In this document: piece after piece, positions 42,652 through 51,274 of the stretch | How positions within the stretch are numbered: the first letter of the stretch is position 1 | Layout: each line of letters starts with the position of its first letter | Source of the DNA: Reyranella sp. CPCC 100927 | GTDB lineage: Bacteria > Pseudomonadota > Alphaproteobacteria > Reyranellales > Reyranellaceae | DNA: 64,000 nucleotides | NCBI RefSeq assembly: GCF_007859315.1 | Contig: NZ_VOHA01000001.1 | Span: forward strand, 806,001 to 870,000 | Reading direction: 5' to 3' | Program-made: the position numbers and the translations under genes | Notes under the pieces: model-generated | Seen by the model: only the letters and a program-made list of their open reading frames with translations | Databases searched by the model: none | What the model was told of the DNA's origin: nothing

Positions 42652-43230
42652 TTAAAGAAGCGGTTTGATTGCAGCGGCAATGTCCTCGGCTTTGCTTTGG
42701 TGGGTGAAGTGCTTCACGAAGCGGCCGCGCTGATCGAGCAGGTAGAAGATGGAAGAATGGTCCATCAGGTAGGGCGCGCCGTCCTTGCCCTCGACCTTGC
42801 GGTAGTAGACCCGGTACGCCTTGGCGGCCGTGGCGATCTCGTCAGGCGTGCCGGTCAGGCCCTTGATGGTCGGTCCGAAATTGCCGACGTAGTCCTTCAT
42901 GACCGCCGGCGTGTCACGCTCCGGATCGACCGTGATCAACACCATGTTGACGCGTTTCTCGGCGTCTTTGCCCAGCTGCTCGATGGCGGTCTGCATCAGC
43001 AGCAGCGAGGTCGGACATACGTCCGGGCAGTAGGTGAAGCCGAAATAGATCAAGGTCGGCTTGCCCTTGAAATCCGCCTCGGTGACCTTTTTGCCGTCCT
43101 GGTCGGTCAGGGTGAAGGGGCCGCCGATGGCCGGCGTGCCGTCCGAGCCGGAGGAATAGATGAGGTAACCGCCAAAAGCGACAATGAGCGCGATCCAGGC
43201 GGCGAGAACGATCTTGGCGACACGCGACAT
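42652..43230 (-). CDS. Sco1/SenC copper-chaperone protein
   Basis: The 192-residue protein has one N-terminal membrane anchor (VLAAWIALIVAFGGYLIY) and a periplasmic thioredoxin-fold domain. The copper site is Cys68 and Cys72 in FTYCPDVCPTSL with His158 in MDHSS. It delivers copper to the CuA site of cytochrome oxidase. A divergent flavin reductase-like gene lies upstream. No oxidase genes are adjacent. Confidence 0.92.
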   Translation of the reverse strand: MSRVAKIVLAAWIALIVAFGGYLIYSSGSDGTPAIGGPFTLTDQDGKKVTEADFKGKPTLIYFGFTYCPDVCPTSLLLMQTAIEQLGKDAEKRVNMVLITVDPERDTPAVMKDYVGNFGPTIKGLTGTPDEIATAAKAYRVYYRKVEGKDGAPYLMDHSSIFYLLDQRGRFVKHFTHQSKAEDIAAAIKPLL

Positions 43231-43366
43231 GGCTGCAACATGGCGAGCCCGCGGAAGGTCGGCAAGCCCGATGCGCCGACTGACCGCAGGGGCGTCACTT
43301 CGTGGTTTGTCCGCGGCGATCGGGCGCGCTATGCAGCGTGAATACCATACCGTCCAGGAGACAGGG

Positions 43367-44002
43367 ATGTTCTATGACGCGCACAAGCGTGATCACGGTT
43401 TCAAGGTTGACCCGCTGAAATCGCTGATCGTGCCGCGGCCGATCGGCTGGATCTCGACGGTCGATCCCGAGGGCAGGGTGAACCTGGCGCCCTACAGCTT
43501 CTACAACGCCGTCGCGGAGTTCCCGCCCATCGTCTACTTCTCAACCACCGGTACCTACGGCGATACGGCGACAAAGCATTCGCGCATGAATGCCGAATCG
43601 ACCGGCGAGTTCGTCGTCAACATGGTCAGCGAGTCGTTGAAGGAGCGGATGAACATTACGACGGCGATGTTCGCCTACGGCATTGACGAGATGAAAGAGG
43701 CCGGCCTGACGCCGGCACCGTGCCGGTACGTCAAGCCGCCGCGCGTCGCCGAATCGCCGATGGCGCTGGAATGCCGCTACTGGAAGACCATCGAGCTGCC
43801 GATCGAGCCGGGCAACGAAAAGAATGCCGGCTCGATGGTTTTCGGCCAGGTGGTCGGCGTGCATATCGACGAGAGTATCCTCAAGAACGGCAGGGTCGAT
43901 GTTGCCGCCTTCAAGCCCGTGGCACGGCTGGGTTACAGCGAATACACTACGACGGATAACGTCTGGGCCATGCGTCGGCCTGACGATCCGCGATACCAGT
44001 AG
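43367..44002 (+). CDS. Flavin reductase-like (FMN-binding split barrel) protein
   Basis: From the ATG at 43367 with AGGAGAC upstream the protein has 211 residues. LIVPRPIGWISTVDPEGRVN and NLAPYSFYNAVAEFPPIVYF are the FMN-binding motifs of this family. GEFVVNMVSESL follows. Members reduce flavin with NAD(P)H or bind FMN as flavoproteins. No oxygenase partner is adjacent. It is divergent from the Sco gene. Confidence 0.85.
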   Translation: MFYDAHKRDHGFKVDPLKSLIVPRPIGWISTVDPEGRVNLAPYSFYNAVAEFPPIVYFSTTGTYGDTATKHSRMNAESTGEFVVNMVSESLKERMNITTAMFAYGIDEMKEAGLTPAPCRYVKPPRVAESPMALECRYWKTIELPIEPGNEKNAGSMVFGQVVGVHIDESILKNGRVDVAAFKPVARLGYSEYTTTDNVWAMRRPDDPRYQ

Positions 44003-44138
44003 TCCTCATCGCTCTACCGTCGAGGCTGGGCCAGCGTCCTTCCAGTGCTGGACAGGCCGTCACCGTCCGGCAACTGACGACAGACCAGAATGGGTGGTCG
44101 CAGTCAGTGGCTTGGTTGCGTAGAGAATGGAGACAATA

Positions 44139-45095
44139 ATGATACGGCTTTCCCGCCATGGCAGGATGCGGGTGGTTCTGTCCCGCATCCTGTGGCCGGT
44201 GCTGTTCGGCGGCGGGCTCTTGGGGACCGGGTTGGCGCTGTCCAGCGACCATCCCCTGGTATGGTTCAACGTGACCTATGTCGCCGCCGCAGCGGTCATC
44301 GCGGTCATCGAGCGGTGGATGCCGCACGAGGAAGTCTGGCTGCGGTCCGATCGGGAGACCGTCGACGACCTGGCTCATACGCTTCTGAACAAGGGGTTGG
44401 TGCAGATCGGGGCGGCGATCGCCTCCAGCCTCAGCATGGTGGCGGCCACTGTCGTCGAGCCGGCGCTGCGGACACCGGCATCGCCGTGGCCGGGAGACTG
44501 GCCGTTGGCGGCGCAGGTGCTTCTGGGCCTGGTGATTGCCGAGCTCGGCCTCTACGTTGCGCACCGGTCGGCGCATGAAAGCCGATTCCTGTGGCGGTTT
44601 CACGCTCTGCATCACAGCGTGCGGCGGCTGTGGGTGCTCAATACCGGCCGCTTTCACGTCGTCGATTCGTTGTTCAAGATCGCGCTGAGCCAGACGCCGC
44701 TTTATCTGCTGGGTGCGCCGCTGCCGGTATTCTTGTGGATCAGCGCCATCACCGCGTTCACCGGCCTGTTGACCCACTGCAACATCGATCTGCGGACAGG
44801 CCCTCTCGATTTCATCGTCAGCACGCCGGCCCTGCACCGCTGGCATCACTCCAAGGTGCTGGCGGAGGGCAACCGCAACTATGGTGAGAACTTGGTGTTG
44901 TGGGATCGGTTGTTGGGCACCTACTACAACCCGGCACGCCGTCCGCCGACCGATATCGGTATCGACGGACGTATCGCACCGGGCTTCCTGCGCCAACTGG
45001 TCCAGCCGTTCACGGCTGACGGGGTGCGCGCGATTTTCCAGGTCCTGCCGGAGCCTGCCCGCCCGTCGCGAGACGCCGTTCGATCAACTGACTGA
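44139..45095 (+). CDS. Sterol desaturase / fatty acid hydroxylase family protein
   Basis: The 318-residue integral membrane protein has the di-iron histidine motifs HRSAHE (about 150), HALHHS (about 160) and HRWHHSK (about 235). About four to six hydrophobic segments surround them, including VLFGGGLLGTGLALSS near the start. It would hydroxylate or desaturate a lipid at the membrane using O2. GGAGACAATA precedes the chosen ATG at 44139; the ATG at 44127 is an alternative. Confidence 0.87.
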   Translation: MIRLSRHGRMRVVLSRILWPVLFGGGLLGTGLALSSDHPLVWFNVTYVAAAAVIAVIERWMPHEEVWLRSDRETVDDLAHTLLNKGLVQIGAAIASSLSMVAATVVEPALRTPASPWPGDWPLAAQVLLGLVIAELGLYVAHRSAHESRFLWRFHALHHSVRRLWVLNTGRFHVVDSLFKIALSQTPLYLLGAPLPVFLWISAITAFTGLLTHCNIDLRTGPLDFIVSTPALHRWHHSKVLAEGNRNYGENLVLWDRLLGTYYNPARRPPTDIGIDGRIAPGFLRQLVQPFTADGVRAIFQVLPEPARPSRDAVRSTD

Positions 45096-45113
45096 AACCA
45101 TGGCAGCGCGGGC

Positions 45114-45129
45114 GGGGCGCTCGCGCCCC
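45114..45129. terminator. Stem-loop between convergent genes
   Basis: GGGGCGC (45114-45120) pairs with GCGCCCC (45123-45129) around two bases, in the 41-base gap between the convergent sterol desaturase-like and SMP-30 genes. It could stop transcription from both sides but lacks T-runs. Confidence 0.4.
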
Positions 45130-45136
45130 CTGGGGA

Positions 45137-46051
45137 TCAGAATGTCTTGGCGCCGTTGACCGGCAGCAACACGGCATAGAGCGATGTGGTGGCGCAGATG
45201 AACAGGCGGTTGCGCTTGGGGCCGCCGAACACGACGTTGGCCACGCGCTCCGGCACCAGCACCTTGCCGATCAGGGTGCCATCCGGTTCGTAGCAGTGCA
45301 CGCCATCGCCGGCGCTGGTCCAGATACGGCCGGCGTCGTCGAGGCGAAAGCCGTCAAAGGGACCGGCGGTGCAGACGGCGAACAAGCGGCCGTTCGTCAG
45401 CTTGCCGGCGTCGCCGACGTCGAAGACGCGCATATGCGGCGGGCCATCGGCGTTTGTCGACCGGCCGGTGTCTGAAATGTAGAGGCGCCGCTCGTCCGGT
45501 GAAAACGCAAGGCCGTTGGGCCGTACGAAGTCGTCGGCGACGATGCGGCATTGGCCGGTGGCCGGATCGACCCGATAGACGTGACAGGCGCCGATTTCGC
45601 TTTCGGCCTTGTGCCCTTCGTAGTCGGTGTCGATGCCGTAGGATGGATCGCTGAACCAGATCGATCCATCGGACTTCACCACCACGTCGTTGGGGCTGTT
45701 GAAACGCTTGCCCTCGTAGCGATCGACGATGACGGTGATCGAGCCGTCGTGCTCGGTCCGTGTAACGCGACGATTGCCGTGCTCGCAGGACACCAGCCGG
45801 CCCTGCCGGTCGACGGTATGGCCATTGGTGTAGCCCGCCGGGTGCCGGAATACGCTCGTGGTACCGGACGCCTCGTCCCAGCGCAGGATGCGATCGTTGG
45901 GAATGTCGCTCCAGACGACATAGCGCCCGGCCGGGAAATACGCTGGACCCTCGGCCCAGCGGCAGCCTTCGTACAGCTTCTCCACGCGCGCCGCGACCCG
46001 GACACAAGAGCGGAACCGGTCATCGAGGATTGCGAACTCATTGTCGGCCAT
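45137..46051 (-). CDS. SMP-30/gluconolactonase family protein
   Basis: The 304-residue protein is a six-bladed beta-propeller of the SMP-30 family. FNSPNDVVVKSDGSIWFSDP carries the metal-binding Asn, and RPNGLAFSPDERRLYISDT and DGFRLDDAGRIWTSAGDGV the next blades, with EGPAYFPAGR at the start holding the metal Glu. It probably opens a sugar lactone. An AGGAG site precedes the ATG. It lies 17 bases after the DadA-like gene on the same strand, so the two may be one unit. Confidence 0.85.
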   Translation of the reverse strand: MADNEFAILDDRFRSCVRVAARVEKLYEGCRWAEGPAYFPAGRYVVWSDIPNDRILRWDEASGTTSVFRHPAGYTNGHTVDRQGRLVSCEHGNRRVTRTEHDGSITVIVDRYEGKRFNSPNDVVVKSDGSIWFSDPSYGIDTDYEGHKAESEIGACHVYRVDPATGQCRIVADDFVRPNGLAFSPDERRLYISDTGRSTNADGPPHMRVFDVGDAGKLTNGRLFAVCTAGPFDGFRLDDAGRIWTSAGDGVHCYEPDGTLIGKVLVPERVANVVFGGPKRNRLFICATTSLYAVLLPVNGAKTF

Positions 46052-46068
46052 TCATCGTCTCCTATTCA

Positions 46069-47334
46069 TCACGAACCGAAGCGGCCAGGATCGCAGCTGG
46101 CCAGGGTCGGCGGCAGGGCCTCGCCGTCCATCAGCCGCACGATCAGGCGTGCCGTGGCGGTCGCGAGCGTCAGGCCCACATGCTGGTGCCCGTAGCCGCA
46201 GTATACGTTGTGATGGTGCGGCGCCCGGCCGATGGCAGGTCGAAAGTCGGGCAGCGACGGCCGCTCGCCCATCCAGCGGCTGGTCTCGGCGCCACCGACA
46301 CCGGGAAAGATGCTCTTCAGGTGCTTCACCAGCAGGTCGGCGCGATGCCAGGACGGCGGCTTGTCCGGCGCGCCCAGTTCGACGGTGCCGGCCAGCCGCA
46401 GGCCCTCGCGCATCGGCGTAATGAAGAACCCGCGTTCGGACGGTGACACCGGCAGCGTGAAACGCACGTTGGTCGGTTCGACCATGACGTGATATCCGCG
46501 CTCGGCAACCAGCGGTGCGCGGAAGCGTAGATGACGCGTGATGTCGCCCGAGGCCCGGCCGGCGCAGATCACCACCGCATCCACGGGTTTGACGCGATCG
46601 CCCATGCGCACCGCCGTGGCGCGATTGCCGTCGACGTCGATGCCCGTGACCTTCGCCTTCTCGATACGGCCGCCCTCGGCCACGAAACGCTCGGCCAGCG
46701 CCGTCACCACGTGGTACGGGCTGATGGTGTGCATGCCGTGCGGATAATAGACGCCCTTGACGATATGAGGCGCGAGACCGGGCGCCAGCTCCCGGGCACG
46801 GTTGCCGTCGACGATCTCCATGGCCGTGCCCTTGGCCGCCTGCAGCGCGCGTTCGTGCGCCCCGGATTGGAAGCCGGCCTCGGTTTCGTAGACATAGAGC
46901 GCCCCCAGGCTGCGAAACAGCTCACCCAGGTTCGACGACTGGATTTCGCTTTTCCAGCTGGCGTTGGCTTCCTCCATCAACGTGCCGAACGCATCGACAC
47001 CCTTCTTGACCTCGCTGTCGCGCGCGGCGAGCGCGAAGCGGGCCATCCAGGGCAGCAGCCACAGCAGGCTGGGCAGGTGGATCGTCAGGGGGCCGTTCGG
47101 ATCCCGCAGCATCTTGGGAACGCGCCGCAGCACGTCGGGTCGGCACAGCGGCAGCACATGGTCGATGGCAATGAAGCCGGCATTGCCGAACGAGGTCTTG
47201 CGGCCGGGATCCTCGTTGTCCAGCACCACGACCTGGCGTCCTGCCCGTTGCAGTGCCCGCGCTGTTGCCATGCCGACGATGCCGGCGCCGATCACGGCGA
47301 CCGGCAAGGCTGCCGGAACCGGTGAACTGGCCAT
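46069..47334 (-). CDS. FAD-dependent D-amino acid dehydrogenase-like oxidoreductase
   Basis: This 421-residue protein has the FAD-binding fold VAVIGAGIVGMATARAL, then VVVLDNEDPGRKTSFGNAGF (the GNAG motif of DadA-type enzymes). The C-terminal motif RPSLPDFRPAIG, ending GYGHQHVGLT, matches the family. It would oxidise a D-amino acid or D-hydroxyproline-like substrate with electrons passed to quinones. A functional link to the racemase at 168-1169 is possible but distant. It probably is co-transcribed with the SMP-30 gene. Confidence 0.83.
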   Translation of the reverse strand: MASSPVPAALPVAVIGAGIVGMATARALQRAGRQVVVLDNEDPGRKTSFGNAGFIAIDHVLPLCRPDVLRRVPKMLRDPNGPLTIHLPSLLWLLPWMARFALAARDSEVKKGVDAFGTLMEEANASWKSEIQSSNLGELFRSLGALYVYETEAGFQSGAHERALQAAKGTAMEIVDGNRARELAPGLAPHIVKGVYYPHGMHTISPYHVVTALAERFVAEGGRIEKAKVTGIDVDGNRATAVRMGDRVKPVDAVVICAGRASGDITRHLRFRAPLVAERGYHVMVEPTNVRFTLPVSPSERGFFITPMREGLRLAGTVELGAPDKPPSWHRADLLVKHLKSIFPGVGGAETSRWMGERPSLPDFRPAIGRAPHHHNVYCGYGHQHVGLTLATATARLIVRLMDGEALPPTLASCDPGRFGS

Positions 47335-47503
47335 GCGTCAGGCTCCGACCAGCGTCAGGCGGGACGTCGCGGCATCCCCGATCGTTGCGAGCGTCTGCAT
47401 GGTCTCTCCCGTTCCGTTCGCCGAAACCAAGCACCTTGTCGGCTGGAATGCAATTGGTGGTGTGTGCTGCTATGGCCGCCGATCAACGACGAGGCGGAGT
47501 AGC

Positions 47504-48439
47504 ATGAACCGCGTCCTGGCCCACACTGGCGTCACCTATCCGATCGTGCAGGCGCCGATGGGCTGGATCGCGCGCAGCCAGCTTGCCAGCGCCGTGTCGA
47601 ACGCCGGCGGTCTCGGCATCATCGAGACCTCCAGCGGCGAAACGGACGCTTGTCTGGCCGAGATCGCCAAGATGCGTTCGCTCACCGACAAGCCGTTCGG
47701 TGTCAACCTGCCGTTGTTGTTCCTGCGCGATCCCGCCATCGTCGATCGCGTTTGCGAGAGCGGCGTGCGGTTCGTCACGACATCGGCCGGTTCGCCGACC
47801 AAGCTGCTGCCGCGGCTGAAGCAGGCCGGCCTGATCGTCTATCACGTCGTGCCGACTCTGGCCGCCGCGCTCAAGGCGGCGGAAGCCGGGGTCGATGGCT
47901 TGATCGTCGAAGGCGGTGAGGGCGGCGGCTTCAAGAATCCCGATGACGTTTCGACCCTGGTCCTGCTGCAGGCGGTGCGGGAGAAAATCGATCTGCCGCT
48001 GATCGCCGCCGGCGGCATCTGCGATGGCCGCGGCATGGCGGCGGCCTTCGCGCTGGGCGCCGAGGGCGTTCAGATGGGCACGCGGTTCGTGAGTGCCGCG
48101 GAGAGCCCGGTGCATCGCAACTACAAGCAGGCCATCGTCGATTCCGCCGACACCGGCACGCTGATGCTGAATCGCAAGTCGACGCCCTGCGTGCGGGCTT
48201 TGAAGACGGAACGCGCCAAGGCGATCGCCGAGGCTGGCGTGATGGATCGCGCCGTCTTCGGCACGGTAAAGGACGTCTATTTCGGTGGCGATATGGAAGC
48301 GTCGCTGGCACTGGCGGGCCAGACCGCAGGCCTGATTCACGAGGTGTTGCCGGTGAGCGAGATCATCCGGCGCACGGTCGATGGTTTCCACGCCATCCGC
48401 AAGAGCCAATGGGAACGCTCGGCAGTCGGCGCGTTCTAG
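47504..48439 (+). CDS. Nitronate monooxygenase family protein
   Basis: From the ATG at 47504 the protein has 311 residues. It is a FMN-binding TIM barrel with IVQAPMGWIARSQLASAVSN, GGLGIIETSSGE, VEGGEGGGF, LPLIAAGGICDGRGMAAAFA and GAEGVQMGTRFVSAAES, the phosphate-binding and active-site motifs of the 2-nitropropane dioxygenase family. It probably oxidises nitronates or related toxins. It is divergent from the DadA-like gene and convergent with the GNAT gene. Confidence 0.87.
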   Translation: MNRVLAHTGVTYPIVQAPMGWIARSQLASAVSNAGGLGIIETSSGETDACLAEIAKMRSLTDKPFGVNLPLLFLRDPAIVDRVCESGVRFVTTSAGSPTKLLPRLKQAGLIVYHVVPTLAAALKAAEAGVDGLIVEGGEGGGFKNPDDVSTLVLLQAVREKIDLPLIAAGGICDGRGMAAAFALGAEGVQMGTRFVSAAESPVHRNYKQAIVDSADTGTLMLNRKSTPCVRALKTERAKAIAEAGVMDRAVFGTVKDVYFGGDMEASLALAGQTAGLIHEVLPVSEIIRRTVDGFHAIRKSQWERSAVGAF

Positions 48440-48449
48440 TGACCTGTCG

Positions 48450-49214
48450 TCACACCGGCGCGGCGCGATAATGGTACCGGTAGGCTTCGCGAAACCCGAG
48501 CTTGTGATAGAGCGCAATTGCGCGGCTGTTGTCGGCGACCACCTGCAGGTATGCCCGCGTCGTGTTGTTGGCATGGCCCCAGGACATCAGTCCCTCGACC
48601 AGGCGTTGGCCGTGGCCGGCCCGGCGCCGGGCCGGGTCGCTGACGATATCGAACAGGCCGACGTGACGGCGTTCGATCACGCCGAGCCCGAAAGCTGCTG
48701 GCTCGCCGGCGTCGTCCACCGATAGGGCAAAGCCGGCTTCGGGCACGATCGCCTCCAGCATCCGATCGTGGATTGCCTGACGGTCGCGCGGCACGCCGTT
48801 GAACGTCATGTAGCCCGTCGACCAGGTATCGTTGCGAGCGGCGGCGACGGTGACGTCCGTCGGCGGCCGTCCGCCGGCGATATCGGCCACCATGACGACG
48901 GTCTCGTCGAAAGCGGCCCATCCCCGGGCCTGCAGCAGCGTGCCGACCTGCGAATCCATCAGCGGCGTGAGCCGGAACACGCACCGGGTGCACCGGCGCT
49001 GATAGAGCGCCTCGGCATCCGCAATTCGCCGTTCCAGCACCGCCAGTGGCGTATCGCGGCCGGCCGCCAGGGCATTCACCGAGTTGGCGCGTTTGGTGTA
49101 GCCGTCGGCGAAACGCAGGATCCAGTCGTCCTGGACCAGGGTCTGCAGGGCGGGCCAGGCGTTGAACGCGAGATGTTCGAGCAGTCGAACCTCGCCGATA
49201 GGGTCGAGCATCAC
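48450..49214 (-). CDS. GNAT family N-acetyltransferase
   Basis: The 254-residue protein begins VRLLEHLAFNAWPALQ and keeps the GNAT CoA loop in VSDPARRRAGHGQRLVEGLM (RRxGxG). YLQVVADNSRAIALYHKLGF near the end is the usual closing motif. The N-terminal half carries CTRCVFR and WILRFADGYTKRANSVN, a subgroup pattern of unknown substrate. It would acetylate an amine with acetyl-CoA. It is divergent from the TetR-RND operon. Confidence 0.85.
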   Translation of the reverse strand: MMLDPIGEVRLLEHLAFNAWPALQTLVQDDWILRFADGYTKRANSVNALAAGRDTPLAVLERRIADAEALYQRRCTRCVFRLTPLMDSQVGTLLQARGWAAFDETVVMVADIAGGRPPTDVTVAAARNDTWSTGYMTFNGVPRDRQAIHDRMLEAIVPEAGFALSVDDAGEPAAFGLGVIERRHVGLFDIVSDPARRRAGHGQRLVEGLMSWGHANNTTRAYLQVVADNSRAIALYHKLGFREAYRYHYRAAPV

Positions 49215-49285
49215 ACACTCAATGGCGGCTGGACGTCACTCACCTAGGGTGGGTCCCAGGCCGGCGTCAACGCCGGCTGCTGCCC

Positions 49286-49335
49286 TTGACGCGATCCGCC
49301 GTGGTTCCTATTTTTAGACCGACTAGTCGATCTAA
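49286..49335 (+). promoter_or_regulatory. Promoter and operator of the TetR-RND efflux operon
   Basis: TTGACG (49286-49291) and TATTTT (49309-49314) are 17 bases apart, a good sigma70 promoter. The 22-base palindrome TTAGACCGACTAGTCGATCTAA (one mismatch pair) at 49314-49335 overlaps the -10 box and the start point. Its shape fits a TetR repressor dimer, most likely the one encoded directly downstream. Confidence 0.65.
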
Positions 49336-49366
49336 GAATTTTCACCGATCGGGAACGGCGGTTGGC

Positions 49367-49990
49367 GTGCGCAAGGTTGATCCCAAAAGACAAGAGGCCC
49401 AGCGGCGGCGGATCCTCGAGGCGGCCGTTACGTGCTTTGTCCGTCGCGGCTTCCACCAGACCAAGACAGCCGAGATCTGTGCCGAGGCCGGGATGAGCCC
49501 GGGCAACGTCTTTCACTACTTTCCCAACAAGGACGCGATCATCGAGGCCATCGTCGAGGAGGACCGTCGCGAGACGGCGGATCTGTTCGCCAAGTTGCGC
49601 GATGCCGACGACATCCTCGAGGAGATGCTGCGCGCGCTGGATATGCTGCTGGAAGTCGTGGCGGATCCGGCGACCACGCGCCTGGGCGTGGAGGTCATGG
49701 CCGAGGCGATGCGCAACCCGAGGGTTGGCGCGCTGGTGCGGCGCAACGAAATCGAAGCCAAGGCCTTGCTGGTGGAGACACTGGGGCGGGCGGCTGCCCG
49801 TGGTCAGGTCGACGCAACCTTGGATCTCGAGAATGCCGCCGTGTGGCTGATGGCGCTGGTTGACGGCGCTTTCAGTCGGGCGGCGTTGGAGCCGTCCTTC
49901 AAACCCGAAGAGCAGGCCCCCATGCTGCGAACCCTGGTGACGCGTTTCCTGCAGCCGGCCAAATCTCCGTCGCGACGGAAGCGGCGCTAA
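49367..49990 (+). CDS. TetR family repressor of the RND operon
   Basis: The GTG at 49367 gives 207 residues. The N-terminus RRRILEAAVTCFVRRGFHQT followed by KTAEICAEAGMSPGNVFHYF is a TetR helix-turn-helix. The C-terminal domain is helical with LEEMLRALDMLLEVVAD. It lies right behind a promoter with a TetR-type operator and 30 bases before the efflux genes, so it should repress its own operon until an efflux substrate binds. Confidence 0.87.
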   Translation: MRKVDPKRQEAQRRRILEAAVTCFVRRGFHQTKTAEICAEAGMSPGNVFHYFPNKDAIIEAIVEEDRRETADLFAKLRDADDILEEMLRALDMLLEVVADPATTRLGVEVMAEAMRNPRVGALVRRNEIEAKALLVETLGRAAARGQVDATLDLENAAVWLMALVDGAFSRAALEPSFKPEEQAPMLRTLVTRFLQPAKSPSRRKRR

Positions 49991-50020
49991 CCTGGATCAG
50001 GTTGTTGGCGCGATAGAGCC

Positions 50021-51274
50021 ATGCAAACGACACTCGAATCGAACGACGTCGGGGGACGACCGGCGATAAACGCCATCGCTGCCCGCCCGGCGCGGCGATG
50101 GCGTTGGTTCACCGCGGGTGCGGTGATCGCCGTGGTCGCGACGGTTGTCGTCACGACGGCGCTCGACACGATGATCGAGCCGAATTCCGCCGCCGGCGCG
50201 GCGAGCGATCCTGGCAAGACCCGCACTGTCCGCCGGGTGACGACGGGCCTTGTCGTCCGCGGGCCCGTGCAGGACACATTGGCTGTCACCGGCACGTTCA
50301 CGGCACGCGATGAGATCGCACTGGCTGCAGCCGTCGAGGGCGAACGCATCGCCGAGGTCCTGGTCGAGGAGGGTGACGCCGTTGTCGCCGGCCAGGTGCT
50401 GGTGCGGCTCGAACGCGACATGCTGGCGGCGAAATTGCGGGATGCGCAAAGCCGGGTCGAGCGGGCACGTGCGGCCATTGCCCAACAGGAAGCGGTCTAC
50501 GCCGAAACAGAGAGCAGCTTTCGCCGCGTCGAAGGCTTGCGCCAAGTCGGCGCCGCCAGCGCCCAGCAGCACGATGAACGACGGGCGGCGTTCCTGTCGG
50601 CCGGCCATGCACTGACGGTCATGCGCGCCGATCTCGCGCAGGCCGAGGCGCAACGGGTCGAGGCCGCGCTGCGACTGGATCGCACGGAAATCCGGGCGCC
50701 GGCCGACGGTATCGTCTCCGAGCGGCTGGCGCGCGGCGGCGCGTTGGCCGGCACCGAGCCGTTGCTTCGGCTGATCCGCAACGGCGAGATCGAACTGGAG
50801 GCCGACATTCCCGAGGCCGACCTGCCGAGGATCGCCGTCGGCCAGGCCGTCACCGTGAGCGTCACCGGGTTGTCGCGGACCCTCGCCTGCCGTGTCCGTT
50901 TGGTGGGACCGAAAGTCGGCCGTGACAACAGGCTCGGTACGGCGCGCGTGGCGTGTCCGCCCGACACACCGCTGCACCACGGGGTCTTCGGGCGCGGCAC
51001 GATCGTAATCGGCACGCATGATGCACTGACGATCGGTGATGCCGCGTTGTTGCACGGGACGGCGGGAGAGGCGTCTGTGTTCGTCGTCGGTGCCGACAAC
51101 CGCATCGTGCGCCGCGTGGTCGAAGCCGGCGTGCGGCGCGCCGGGCGGGTTGAAATTCGCGCCGGTTTGGACGAGGGCGATCGTGTCGTCCTGGGGGCAG
51201 CGGCGTTCCTGCGCGAGGGCGACCTGGTGATGCCGTCGGACGATGACGGGCCGACACGCGGTGCGGCGCCATGA
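50021..51274 (+). CDS. RND efflux periplasmic adaptor (membrane fusion protein)
   Basis: The 417-residue protein has an N-terminal anchor (about 28-48, FTAGAVIAVVATVVVTTAL). The lipoyl half-motifs are GERIAEVLVEEGDAVVAGQV and TEIRAPADGIVSERLARGGA. Between them lies an alpha-helical hairpin with many Ala, Glu and Arg. Beta-barrel motifs follow (GNEIELEADIPEADL-like and VTVSVTGLSRTL). It joins the inner membrane pump to an outer membrane channel. Its stop overlaps the pump start by four bases. Confidence 0.9.
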   Translation: MQTTLESNDVGGRPAINAIAARPARRWRWFTAGAVIAVVATVVVTTALDTMIEPNSAAGAASDPGKTRTVRRVTTGLVVRGPVQDTLAVTGTFTARDEIALAAAVEGERIAEVLVEEGDAVVAGQVLVRLERDMLAAKLRDAQSRVERARAAIAQQEAVYAETESSFRRVEGLRQVGAASAQQHDERRAAFLSAGHALTVMRADLAQAEAQRVEAALRLDRTEIRAPADGIVSERLARGGALAGTEPLLRLIRNGEIELEADIPEADLPRIAVGQAVTVSVTGLSRTLACRVRLVGPKVGRDNRLGTARVACPPDTPLHHGVFGRGTIVIGTHDALTIGDAALLHGTAGEASVFVVGADNRIVRRVVEAGVRRAGRVEIRAGLDEGDRVVLGAAAFLREGDLVMPSDDDGPTRGAAP

